Of a stretch of 64,000 nt of DNA, positions 6,618-14,507 are shown piece by piece (position 1 is the first letter of the stretch; every line of letters starts with the position of its first letter). Origin of the DNA: Cloacibacterium sp047601505. GTDB taxonomy: Bacteria; Bacteroidota; Bacteroidia; Flavobacteriales; Weeksellaceae. The DNA lies in assembly GCF_047601505.1 (NCBI RefSeq), contig NZ_JASGJD010000001.1:1426001-1490000 (forward strand). Reading direction: 5' to 3'. A model generated the notes under the pieces. That model was given only the letters and a program-made list of their open reading frames with translations. It ran no database searches and was not told where the DNA came from. Both the position numbers and the translations under genes were made by a program.

Positions 6618-8297
6618 ATGAAAAATAAATTAATCATATTATTGCTTCTATTCTTTGGAATTGTTTCCGCACAAAAAAAGGTAGATTTAATTGTTCACAA
6701 TGCTAGAATTTACACGGTAAATCAGAATTTTGATATTGCAGAAGTTATGGCAATTTCCAAAGGAAAAATTGTAGCAATTGGCGGAAAAGAAATTCTAAAA
6801 AAATATACTTCAACTCAAAAAATTGATGCTCAACAAAAACTCATTTATCCAGGTTTTATAGATGCACATTGTCATTTTACAGGTTTTGCAACAGACCGAT
6901 GGAAATTAGAATTATGGGGAACGAAATCTTGGGAAGAAATTATTGAAAAACTAAAAATTTATGCTAAAACAGCTCCTAAAGAATGGTTGTATGGCAGAAG
7001 TTGGGATCAAAACGATTGGACGGTAAAAGAATTTCCTACAAAAGAAAAGTTAGATGAATTGTTTCCAGATCGTCCGGTTTATTTAAAGAGAATAGACGGT
7101 CATGCTGCTATTGCCAACCAAAAAGCTTTGGATATTGCAAAAATTACAGTTGATACTAAAATTTCTGGTGGTGAAATAGAACAAAAAAACGGAAAATTGA
7201 CTGGAATTCTGGGGGATAACGCCATGAATTTGGTAGAGAAAATGATACCCGAAATTGAAGACGATTTAGCCATTAAATATTTCGGGGAATTGCAAAAAGA
7301 ATGTTTTGCATTTGGATTAACTTCTCTTCACGATTGTGGAATTACAGAACATACTTTGTCGCTTTTAGAAAAATCTCAAAAGCAAAATATTCTGAAAATG
7401 AATGTTTTCGCTTTGTTAGAAGACAATCCTAATTATTACGAGAAATGGTTGAAAAAAGGACGATACAACAACGGGAAAATCACAGTTGGAGGTTTTAAAG
7501 TTTATGCTGATGGAGCTTTGGGAAGTAGAGGCGCTTGTTTGTTGAGCGATTATCACGATAAACCAAATTGGAGAGGTTTTCTTTTGAGTGATAAAGAGCA
7601 TTTTGAAAATTTAGCTAAAAAATTGGTTAATAGTGATTTGCAAATGTGTACTCACGCAATTGGAGATTCTGCCAATCGTGAAATTTTAAAAATTTATGCA
7701 GATGTTCTGAAAGGTAAAAATGATAAAAGATGGAGAGTAGAACACGCGCAAATTGTAAATCCTGCTGATTTTCAATATTTTGGAAAATACAATATCGTTC
7801 CGTCTGTTCAGCCAACTCACGCTACTTCAGACATGTATTGGGCGGAAGAAAGATTGGGAAGTGAGCGCATCAAAACAGCGTATGCTTATCAAGATTTGTT
7901 AAAACAAAACGGTTGGATTGCTTTGGGAACCGATTTTCCAGTGGAAGATATTAATCCGTTTAAAACATTTTTAGCGGCAGTTGCCAGAAAAGATGCGCAG
8001 AATTATCCTGAAAATGGCTTCCAAAAAGAAAATGCTTTAACAAGAGAACAAACATTGCGTGGAATGACGATTTGGGCTGCAAAATCGGTTTTTCAAGAGA
8101 AAGAAAGAGGAAGTTTAGAAGTGGGCAAAAATGCAGATTTTATTATTTTAAGTCAGAATTTAATGACAGTTAACGAAAGAGATATTTTAAAAACACAAGT
8201 TTTACAAACTTTTGTTGATGGTAAAAAAGTTCATCAAGAAAATGAGAAGAAGAGAATTTGTTTACCAGTTGAAATTATAGATGATACAAAAAAATAG
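6618..8297 (+). CDS. YtcJ-like amidohydrolase, exported
   Basis: A 559-residue metal-dependent amidohydrolase of the Amidohydro_3 (YtcJ) group. The signal peptide (about residues 1-18, ending IVSAQ) sends it to the periplasm. Metal and active-site motifs follow in order: DAHCHFTGFA, DGHAAI, HDCGITEHT, KVYADGALGSRGA (lysine ligand region), THAIGDSANREIL, RVEHAQIV and LGTDFPVED. The C-terminal GSLEVGKNADFIIL strand closes the composite beta-sandwich. The substrate is unknown; family members hydrolyse amide or ring C-N bonds. It starts 11 bases after the GT2 gene, so it may be cotranscribed without sharing its job. Confidence 0.88.
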   Translation: MKNKLIILLLLFFGIVSAQKKVDLIVHNARIYTVNQNFDIAEVMAISKGKIVAIGGKEILKKYTSTQKIDAQQKLIYPGFIDAHCHFTGFATDRWKLELWGTKSWEEIIEKLKIYAKTAPKEWLYGRSWDQNDWTVKEFPTKEKLDELFPDRPVYLKRIDGHAAIANQKALDIAKITVDTKISGGEIEQKNGKLTGILGDNAMNLVEKMIPEIEDDLAIKYFGELQKECFAFGLTSLHDCGITEHTLSLLEKSQKQNILKMNVFALLEDNPNYYEKWLKKGRYNNGKITVGGFKVYADGALGSRGACLLSDYHDKPNWRGFLLSDKEHFENLAKKLVNSDLQMCTHAIGDSANREILKIYADVLKGKNDKRWRVEHAQIVNPADFQYFGKYNIVPSVQPTHATSDMYWAEERLGSERIKTAYAYQDLLKQNGWIALGTDFPVEDINPFKTFLAAVARKDAQNYPENGFQKENALTREQTLRGMTIWAAKSVFQEKERGSLEVGKNADFIILSQNLMTVNERDILKTQVLQTFVDGKKVHQENEKKRICLPVEIIDDTKK

Positions 8298-8310
8298 GAA
8301 TATTTATTTT

Positions 8311-8333
8311 GTAGGGACAAGTAGAGACTTGTC
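8311..8333. repeat. Short dispersed repeat (GTAGGGACAAGTAGAGAC type)
   Basis: GTAGGGACAAGTAGAGACTT then GTC has partial internal complementarity (GACAAGT against ACTTGTC). It resembles small dispersed hairpins in Bacteroidota. It lies in the spacer before the GT-B-like gene. Confidence 0.55.
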
Positions 8334-8372
8334 AAAAATTTCGAAGGAATTTTATAGAAAAATAGATAAAAT

Positions 8373-9500
8373 TTGAAAAAAATCGCTTACATAGAACTCG
8401 ATACTCACGCAGAAATTGCGCTAAATTTTATGGAATTAATGAATGATTCCGCTGCATTTTCTGTGGATTATTATTTCAGCGAAAAAATTCTGAGATTCTT
8501 CGGCTTCGCTCAGAATGACAAATTGCCTGAAAATATCAAAAAAGCAACTTCAGAAAACCTTATCCAACAACTATCAACCGACAACTATCAACTCATTCTC
8601 ATCGGAACAGTTCATCGCTATTTCAATGTTTTTGAGAAAATTGCAGAGAAATTTAATACTTCGATTATTTGTCATAATTTGAATTTTGTGAAAGCTTCAA
8701 ATTTGGATTTGTTGACTTCTATTTTCAAAGAAGATTTTAAATATCGTTTGAAATTATTGTTGAAAGAAGGTTTGTTGAGGAAATCGAATGTTTACAAAAA
8801 AGCAAAAAATCTTTTGGTTTTAGATGAGAGTTTAACCAAAGAAAAGTACAGCAATTTACCTCTTTTTTACACCAAATTTTCTGAAAAACCTAAAAATGAA
8901 ACTTATACTATTGTAATTCCAGGAGCGGTTTCGCAGAAAAGGAGAGACTACAAAAGTGTAATTAAAAAATTAAAGAATTTAGAATTAAATTTTGAGGAAA
9001 GTGAGCTCCGTAGGAGCGAAACGTTTGTAGAAAATAGGTTTTCAGAAAAAGGAAGTTCCGAAGGAACGACACAAAAAATACAAGTTATTTTCCTAGGGAA
9101 AGCATCTGGAAATGAATTAGAAATGCTTCAAGATTTTGAACAGAATAAACCAGAAAACATTTCCATCAAATATTTCACAGAAAAAGTGCCTCAAAATGTT
9201 TTTGATGATTATATGCAAAAAGCCGACATTTTGTGGTGCCCAATTCAACAAGAAACAGAATTTTTTAGCCAAAAAGAAATTTATGGAGTTACCAAAATGA
9301 GCGGTAACATTGGTGATGCTATTAAATTTGGAAAATTGGCGATTTTTCCAGAAAATTATCCTTCGAAATATTCTTTTATTATTCCTGAAATTGAAAATAT
9401 AGAAGAAGCTTTGTTTGTGAAAAAAGAAGTAGATTTTTCAGATTTTAGCAAAGAAAAAGTCTTAAAACAATTAGAAAAAACTATTTTTGCACTGTTGTAA
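8373..9500 (+). CDS. Putative GT-B-type glycosyltransferase-like protein
   Basis: A 375-residue protein starting at a TTG codon; MKKIAYIELDTHAEIALNF is a natural first beta-strand and no nearby ATG keeps it. The alternation of Rossmann-like segments (LILIGTVHRYF, TIVIPGAVSQKRRDY, QVIFLGKASGNEL, ADILWCPI, then GVTKMSGNIGDAIKFGKLAIFPENY) suggests a GT-B glycosyltransferase, as does its place between a GT2 and an FkbM methyltransferase. No family was recognised with certainty. Three dispersed-repeat pieces are embedded in frame (FFGFAQNDK near residue 43; SELRRSETFVE and GSSEGTTQ near residues 210-235). The function call is tentative. Confidence 0.6.
   Translation: MKKIAYIELDTHAEIALNFMELMNDSAAFSVDYYFSEKILRFFGFAQNDKLPENIKKATSENLIQQLSTDNYQLILIGTVHRYFNVFEKIAEKFNTSIICHNLNFVKASNLDLLTSIFKEDFKYRLKLLLKEGLLRKSNVYKKAKNLLVLDESLTKEKYSNLPLFYTKFSEKPKNETYTIVIPGAVSQKRRDYKSVIKKLKNLELNFEESELRRSETFVENRFSEKGSSEGTTQKIQVIFLGKASGNELEMLQDFEQNKPENISIKYFTEKVPQNVFDDYMQKADILWCPIQQETEFFSQKEIYGVTKMSGNIGDAIKFGKLAIFPENYPSKYSFIIPEIENIEEALFVKKEVDFSDFSKEKVLKQLEKTIFALL
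8494..8520. repeat. Dispersed repeat piece in the GT-B-like gene
   Basis: GATTCTTCGGCTTCGCTCAG followed by AATGACA is a widely dispersed repeat core related to one arm of the polA palindrome. It is read in frame as RFFGFAQND. Confidence 0.7.
9003..9072. repeat. Two dispersed repeat pieces in the GT-B-like gene
   Basis: GAGCTCCGTAGGAGCGAAAC with GTTTGTAG (9003-9030) matches the piece at 24146-24174 in sequence type. GAAGTTCCGAAGGAACGACA (9052-9071) is a small hairpin (GTTCC/GGAAC). Both are read through in frame and add about 24 residues absent from a plausible core fold. Confidence 0.7.
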
Positions 9501-9525
9501 ACAATCAAAATCTATCATCCAATCA

Positions 9526-10320
9526 ATGAGCATTTACCATTTTTTAACGGAAATATCTCAATATATCATTCCACAGATTTATAAACAAAGATTTTTTAAA
9601 AGACAAATTCAACTTTCCAGAGAAAATATTTTCGAAAGAAAAGTAGAGCCAGAATTGCTTTGGTTAACAGAATTTTTACCGAAAGATGCAGTTTTTATGG
9701 ATGTTGGTGCTAATGTTGGGCATTTTTTATATCAATTAGAATATCATCTTTTTCCACAAAATATTTATGCTTTTGAACCCAATAAATCTTTGAATAAAAA
9801 GTTAAAAAGATTATTCCCGAAAGTGAATCTTTTTTCGGTGGCTTTGTCTGATGAAAATACCGTTGCTGAATTTAAAATTCCTGTTTTGAAAGGCGAAAAA
9901 GTGAATTCTAGAGGAACATTGCAGGTAGATTTCCACGAAGAAAATGAAGAAAAATTCGTGATTGAAAAGGTAAAAGTGGTAAAATTAGATGATTTTGAAC
10001 CTTTAAAAAAATTAGAAAAACTAGATTTCATCAAAATTGATGTAGAAGGAAACGAGATGAAAACGCTTCGTGGTGCTAAAGAAAGTATTTTGAGATTAAA
10101 ACCTATTTTAATGGTTGAAATGGAACAGCGCCATCATCAGGAAACTCTTTGGAGCTTAATTTCGGAAGTAGAAAGTTGGGGTTTTACCGCTAATTATTTG
10201 GATAGAGAAACTTTTGGTTTAAAAAAACTGACAGAAGAATTTATCGCTTCACAAGATGCCATTTTTGTGAAAGATTATAAAAATTACATCAACAATATTA
10301 TTTTTATTGCAAAATCGTAA
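9526..10320 (+). CDS. FkbM family SAM-dependent methyltransferase
   Basis: A 264-residue methyltransferase that probably O-methylates a sugar or lipid-linked glycan. The SAM-binding loop VFMDVGANVGHFL, the acidic YAFEPNKS and the FkbM signature FIKIDVEGNEMKTLRGA are all present. The ATG at 9526 avoids overlap with the preceding gene; an upstream TTG at 9487 would add 13 unlikely residues. It lies between a GT-B-like gene and a flippase, which supports a role in surface-polysaccharide decoration. The last coding bases merge into a repeat array (10312-10440). Confidence 0.88.
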   Translation: MSIYHFLTEISQYIIPQIYKQRFFKRQIQLSRENIFERKVEPELLWLTEFLPKDAVFMDVGANVGHFLYQLEYHLFPQNIYAFEPNKSLNKKLKRLFPKVNLFSVALSDENTVAEFKIPVLKGEKVNSRGTLQVDFHEENEEKFVIEKVKVVKLDDFEPLKKLEKLDFIKIDVEGNEMKTLRGAKESILRLKPILMVEMEQRHHQETLWSLISEVESWGFTANYLDRETFGLKKLTEEFIASQDAIFVKDYKNYINNIIFIAKS

Positions 10321-10440
10321 AATCGCAAAACTGTTAAATCGTAAAATCGTAAAACTGTTAAAAATTAATTTTCAACTTTACATTTTAACGATTTCACAAC
10401 TCAACAGCTTTACAATTTTACAAATCAACAACTTAACAAC
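10312..10440. repeat. Inverted, roughly heptamer-phased repeat block
   Basis: Units of 7-9 bases such as AAATCGT, AAAACTG and TTAAATCGT recur from inside the FkbM stop region to about 10362. They are followed from about 10372 by complementary units (TTTAACGATT, CAACAGC, TTTACAA, TTTTACA, ATCAAC). The two halves could fold into a long imperfect hairpin in the FkbM-flippase spacer. Confidence 0.65.
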
Positions 10441-10448
10441 AAAAAAGA

Positions 10449-11930
10449 ATGAGCGTAGTAGCTAGGCAAAGTTTTAAATATTCTATCATTGGGTATCTTG
10501 GTTTTTTAGTGGGAATGGTTTCTGCCGTTTTCATTTTCCCAAGAGATTTAGATTATTATGGCAAGTTGCGCTATATTTTGCCCGCAGCACAAATGTACAT
10601 GACGGTGGTGGTTTTTGGGTTGTCTTTTTCTAACGTTTATTTTTTTGGGAAGTTAAAAGAAGTAAATAAGCAACAGAATTTTCTGTCTTGGTCTTTGCTT
10701 CTCGTTACGATAAATTTTGTGTTTTTTACGGCGATTTTTTTTGCAGTTTTTTACTTTTTTCCGAGTCTTAAAGAGGATTCTAAGCTCTGGAGTTTAAGAA
10801 AAGTGATTGTTCCGCTTATATTGGTTTTATCACTTTCTTCGGTGTTTAATAAATATGTTTCCAATTTCAAAAGGATTGTTGTTCCCAATATTTTTGAGAA
10901 TTTATTCCCGAAAATTGCCAATTTACTAGCTTTTGGATTGTTTGTCTTTGTAGATGTTGAAAGTATTTCTTTCGTGGTATTTTTTGTGGTTTTTCTGTTG
11001 AGTTTTTTCGGGTATATTTTTTATACCAACAAATTAGAGAAAATAAAATTAGATTTTAATACAGATTTTCTTAAAGAAAATAGTTTTTGGAAGGAAGTTT
11101 TCAGTTATAGTTTTTATGGATTTTTGGGGAATTTGGGCAGTGTTTTGGCGCTCAATATTTCTAGTTATATGATTAGCGAATATTTATCTTTCGAAGAAAA
11201 CGGTGTGTATAGTACTATATATTCAATTGTTCAGCTTATCAGTATTCCTGCAATGGGTTTATATAATATTTCTGCACCAATAATTAGCAAACATTTTGCA
11301 CAGCGAACCATCAAAGAACTCGATGTTTACTACAAAAAAACATCTTTGAGTTTATTTTTCTTAGGTCTCGTTTTATTTTCTTGTATAGCTGTTGGTTATC
11401 CTTTTCTTACCGAATTTATGCCAAAAGCAGGAAAATCTTTATTAGAAGCACAACCTCTTATTTGGGTAATTGGTTTTGCATTGCTTTTCGAATTGGCAAC
11501 AGGTTTCAACGGACATATTATTTCGATGTCAAAATATTACCGTTTCAATATTTATGTAATGCTTTTTTTGGCGGTGCTTACAACGGTTCTTAATTTGTTT
11601 TTTATTAGAAATACAAGTTTAGGAATATTAGGAATTTCTATTTCTTATGCCATTTCGCTTACGTGTTTTAATTTAGCAAAAATTGGTTTCAACTATTATA
11701 AATTTAAAGTTTCGCCATTTACAATAGAAATGCTTTACAGCGTTATATTGGCTACTTTGGCAATTTCTGTGGCGATTATTTTACCAGATTTTAGTTATCA
11801 TTTCATCAATTTGGTGTACAAACCAGCATTGGTTTTAATTATTTTTTTCGTGGGAAATCATTTTATGAAAATTTATCCTTTAGAAAAATATCTCAACAAA
11901 GAATTTTTTAAATCTATTTTGAAATTCTAA
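10449..11930 (+). CDS. Wzx-type polysaccharide flippase
   Basis: A 493-residue integral membrane protein with about 12-14 hydrophobic helices, of the MVF/oligosaccharide flippase superfamily that moves lipid-linked glycan units across the inner membrane. The opening (MSVVARQSFKYSIIGYLGFLVGMVSAVFIFPRDLDYYG) is typical of flavobacterial polysaccharide biosynthesis proteins, as are the charged helix ends and the SAPIISKHFAQRTIKELDVYYKKTS loop. It ends the surface-glycan group begun by the GT2 gene. Substrate specificity cannot be read from the sequence. Confidence 0.88.
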   Translation: MSVVARQSFKYSIIGYLGFLVGMVSAVFIFPRDLDYYGKLRYILPAAQMYMTVVVFGLSFSNVYFFGKLKEVNKQQNFLSWSLLLVTINFVFFTAIFFAVFYFFPSLKEDSKLWSLRKVIVPLILVLSLSSVFNKYVSNFKRIVVPNIFENLFPKIANLLAFGLFVFVDVESISFVVFFVVFLLSFFGYIFYTNKLEKIKLDFNTDFLKENSFWKEVFSYSFYGFLGNLGSVLALNISSYMISEYLSFEENGVYSTIYSIVQLISIPAMGLYNISAPIISKHFAQRTIKELDVYYKKTSLSLFFLGLVLFSCIAVGYPFLTEFMPKAGKSLLEAQPLIWVIGFALLFELATGFNGHIISMSKYYRFNIYVMLFLAVLTTVLNLFFIRNTSLGILGISISYAISLTCFNLAKIGFNYYKFKVSPFTIEMLYSVILATLAISVAIILPDFSYHFINLVYKPALVLIIFFVGNHFMKIYPLEKYLNKEFFKSILKF

Positions 11931-11993
11931 GTTGGTTTTTCAAAAACATATACCATTTAACCACTTTTACCTTAAAAATTTATAAAAAAAGCT

Positions 11994-12001
11994 TAAATTT
12001 G
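11994..12001 (+). promoter_or_regulatory. hpt promoter -7 element (TAAATTTG)
   Basis: TAAATTTG fits TAnnTTTG, 16 bases before the hpt ATG. The upstream half is T/A-rich without a clear TTG. Confidence 0.5.
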
Positions 12002-12017
12002 TGCTTTAGAATTAATT

Positions 12018-12575
12018 ATGGAAAGTATAAAAATTCACGACAAAACTTTCGTTCCTTATCTTAAGCACGACGAACTTCAAGAAGTTATTAAAGATTTAGC
12101 CCTAAAAGTTTATGAAGATTACAAAGATGAAGTTCCTATTTTTGTAGGAGTTCTAAATGGTGTAATTATGTTCTTCGCAGACTTTTTGAAACATTATCCA
12201 GGTAGATGCGAAGTCGCATTTTTGCAGGTTTCTTCATATCACGGTGGTTTACAATCTACAGGTATTGTTTATAAAAAAATGGACCTTACCAAAGATGTGG
12301 AAGGCAGACATATTATCCTGATGGAAGATATTGTAGATACAGGAAACACTTTAGAAAGTCTTTTCGAATATTTTAAAAATACACAACGTCCTCAATCTCT
12401 TAAAGTGGCTACACTTCTTATGAAACCAGATGTTTTCAAAGATAGATTCCCAATAGATTATGTGGCTAAAGAAATTCCTAATAAATTTGTATTGGGTTAC
12501 GGACTAGATTATGATGAATTGGGAAGAAATCTCCCAGATTTGTACCAACTAGAAGAAGGTAGAATTAATCATTAA
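12018..12575 (+). CDS. hpt: Hypoxanthine phosphoribosyltransferase
   Basis: A 185-residue type I phosphoribosyltransferase that salvages hypoxanthine or guanine to IMP or GMP using PRPP. The PRPP-binding signature is MEDIVDTGNTLESL (near residues 100-113); GVLNGVIMFFADFL and SYHG are the usual flanking parts, and FVLGYGLDYDELGRNLPDLY is the typical C-terminal base-binding segment. Length fits the family. It is followed by adk and obgE, a purine- and GTP-linked order common in Flavobacteriia. Confidence 0.95.
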   Translation: MESIKIHDKTFVPYLKHDELQEVIKDLALKVYEDYKDEVPIFVGVLNGVIMFFADFLKHYPGRCEVAFLQVSSYHGGLQSTGIVYKKMDLTKDVEGRHIILMEDIVDTGNTLESLFEYFKNTQRPQSLKVATLLMKPDVFKDRFPIDYVAKEIPNKFVLGYGLDYDELGRNLPDLYQLEEGRINH

Positions 12576-12621
12576 TATTTTACTAAAAAATAATTTTATT
12601 TGATTTGTTTTTTGAGTTAAA

Positions 12622-12656
12622 TCTCAAATCTCAAATCTCAAATCTCAAATCTCAAA
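12622..12656. repeat. Perfect heptamer array TCTCAAA x5
   Basis: Five perfect tandem copies of TCTCAAA end 9 bases before the adk ATG. The TTTGAG-containing stretch just upstream is partly complementary. Copy-number change here would alter the adk leader. Confidence 0.9.
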
Positions 12657-12665
12657 TCTATAAAA

Positions 12666-13244
12666 ATGATAAACATCGTTCTGTTCGGGCCTCCAGGAAG
12701 TGGTAAAGGGACCCAAGCTCAAAACCTTATCGAAAAATTCAATCTAAAACAAATTTCTACAGGAGATTTATTCCGTTATAACATGAAAAATGATACGGAA
12801 TTAGGGAAATTAGCAAAATCTTTTATAGACAAAGGACAATTAGTTCCAGACCAAGTAACTATTGATATGCTAATAGATGAAGTGAAAAAGCCAACCGATG
12901 CTTCAGGATTTATTTTTGATGGTTTCCCTAGAACTGCTGTTCAGACAGACGCTCTAGAAGGAATTGTAAAAGATGTTTTGAATGATAATATAGACGTTTG
13001 CTTATCTCTAGTTGTAGAAGACGAAATTTTAGTAAAAAGATTACTAAAACGTGGCGAAACAAGCGGTAGAGCAGACGATAGTAACGAAAACGTAATTAGA
13101 GCAAGAATTACAGAATACTACGCCAAAACTGCTGAAGTAGCAGAACTTTACAAGCAACAAGGAAAATATGTAGAGATAAATGGAGTAGGAGAAATCGCTG
13201 AGATTTCAGAAAAACTCTTCGCAGAAGTAGAAAAAATAAAATAG
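12666..13244 (+). CDS. adk: Adenylate kinase
   Basis: A 192-residue cytoplasmic kinase interconverting ATP+AMP and 2 ADP. The P-loop GPPGSGKGTQA (residues 8-18), the AMP-binding STGDLFR, DGFPRT and the short LID arginines (KRGETSGRADD) are all present. The short LID without zinc-binding cysteines is of the small-variant type. A TCTCAAA x5 array lies directly upstream and a mirrored heptamer block directly downstream. Confidence 0.97.
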   Translation: MINIVLFGPPGSGKGTQAQNLIEKFNLKQISTGDLFRYNMKNDTELGKLAKSFIDKGQLVPDQVTIDMLIDEVKKPTDASGFIFDGFPRTAVQTDALEGIVKDVLNDNIDVCLSLVVEDEILVKRLLKRGETSGRADDSNENVIRARITEYYAKTAEVAELYKQQGKYVEINGVGEIAEISEKLFAEVEKIK

Positions 13245-13319
13245 ATTTTTAGGCAATAGGATTTAGGAAATAGCATTAAATTTCAAAAAAACTGAATCCT
13301 AAATCCTAACCCCTAAATT
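13245..13319. repeat. Mirrored heptamer-phased repeat between adk and obgE
   Basis: Directly after the adk stop come ATTTTTA, GGCAATA, GGATTTA, GGAAATA, GCATTAA (13245-13279). After a short AT spacer come CTGAATC, CTAAATC, CTAACCC, CTAAATT (13292-13319). The two halves are partly complementary (GGATTTAGG against CCTAAATCC), so they can pair as a hairpin 10 bases before obgE. Confidence 0.75.
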
Positions 13320-13329
13320 CTTATAAAAC

Positions 13330-14313
13330 ATGAGCAATTTTGTAGATTACGTAAAAATACATTGTAAATCTGGACACGGTGGTGCTGGTTCTGCACACCT
13401 CCGTAGAGAAAAATATATCCCAAAAGGTGGTCCTGATGGAGGTGATGGCGGTAGAGGCGGTCACGTAATTATGAGAGGTAATGCACAAGAATGGACATTG
13501 CTTCCGCTTCGTTACACGCGTCACGTAAAAGCAGAAAGGGGTGAAAATGGTGGTAAAAACCAATTAACAGGAGCTTTTGGAGCGGATGTTTACATTAATG
13601 TTCCTGTGGGTACAATTGCCAAAAATGAAGATGGAGAAATAATTGGAGAAATTTTAGAAGACGGACAAGAAATCATCATTATGAAAGGCGGAATGGGCGG
13701 ATTAGGAAACGAAAATTTCAAATCTTCTACTAACCAAACTCCTCGTTATGCGCAACCAGGTATGCCTGGCGAAGAAGGTTATGTGGTTTTCGAACTGAAA
13801 ATCTTGGCAGATGTTGGTTTAGTAGGTTTTCCTAATGCAGGTAAATCTACGCTTTTATCGGCTGTTTCTGCTGCAAAACCTAAAATTGCAGATTACGCAT
13901 TTACTACTCTTACTCCAAATCTTGGGATTGTAGAATACAGAAATTATAAATCTTTTGTGATGGCAGATATTCCAGGAATTATTGAAGGAGCTGCCGAAGG
14001 AAAAGGTCTCGGGCATCGTTTTTTACGTCATATCGAAAGAAATTCTATTTTACTTTTTATGATTCCTGCAGATTCTCCAGACCATATAAAAGAGTATAAT
14101 ATTCTGATTAAAGAACTAGAAGAGTATAATCCTGAATTAACAGATAAGGATATTATCATCAGTGTTTCAAAGTCAGATTTATTAGATGATGAATTGAAGA
14201 AAGAAATTTCAGATCAATTTCCAGAAAATAAAAAACCACTTTTTTTCTCTGGAGTTACCCAAGAAGGATTGGTAGAATTAAAGGATATCATCTGGAAAAA
14301 ATTACACGGATAA
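13330..14313 (+). CDS. obgE: Obg family GTPase
   Basis: A 327-residue ribosome-associated GTPase of the Obg/CgtA family. The glycine-rich Obg fold covers residues 1-158 (HCKSGHGGAGSAHLRREKY, PKGGPDGGDGGRGG). The G domain has G1 GFPNAGKSTLL, switch I DYAFTTLTPN, G3 DIPGIIEGAAEGKGLG and a G4 of form SKSD instead of NKxD. There is no C-terminal OCT domain, as is usual for the short version. A terminator follows at 14321. Confidence 0.96.
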   Translation: MSNFVDYVKIHCKSGHGGAGSAHLRREKYIPKGGPDGGDGGRGGHVIMRGNAQEWTLLPLRYTRHVKAERGENGGKNQLTGAFGADVYINVPVGTIAKNEDGEIIGEILEDGQEIIIMKGGMGGLGNENFKSSTNQTPRYAQPGMPGEEGYVVFELKILADVGLVGFPNAGKSTLLSAVSAAKPKIADYAFTTLTPNLGIVEYRNYKSFVMADIPGIIEGAAEGKGLGHRFLRHIERNSILLFMIPADSPDHIKEYNILIKELEEYNPELTDKDIIISVSKSDLLDDELKKEISDQFPENKKPLFFSGVTQEGLVELKDIIWKKLHG

Positions 14314-14320
14314 AAATACA

Positions 14321-14349
14321 AAGCGTTCAAATTTTGAGCGCTTTTTTTG
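14321..14349 (+). terminator. Rho-independent terminator after obgE
   Basis: AAGCGTTCAAA pairs with TTTGAGCGCTT (one G-U) and is followed by a run of T (14342-14348). Confidence 0.8.
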
Positions 14350-14374
14350 ATTTATTTCTAAAAACCTATCTTTG
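14346..14374 (+). promoter_or_regulatory. Promoter of the RhlE-like helicase gene
   Basis: TTTG (14346-14349) and TATCTTTG (14367-14374) are 17 bases apart, a good Bacteroidota promoter. The predicted transcript has a leader of about 125 bases before the TTG start at 14508, unusually long for this window. Confidence 0.65.
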
Positions 14375-14507
14375 CCAAATTATTCGCGGCATTCTTTAGC
14401 CAAAGTATTTATACTTTTTTAAAATTCTGTAAATTTTCGCAGATTTTTTGCTCTAAAAATGTTGAAGTAAACTGCTTCGCCCGCACTCATTTTTTAAATT
14501 TTAAAAT

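Noticed and set aside
9487..9525. Upstream TTG start for the FkbM gene
   Set aside because: It would overlap the previous gene and add residues unlike the family; the ATG at 9526 is better.
12622..12656. CRISPR-like tandem repeats
   Set aside because: Units are 7 bases without unique spacers and no cas genes are present.
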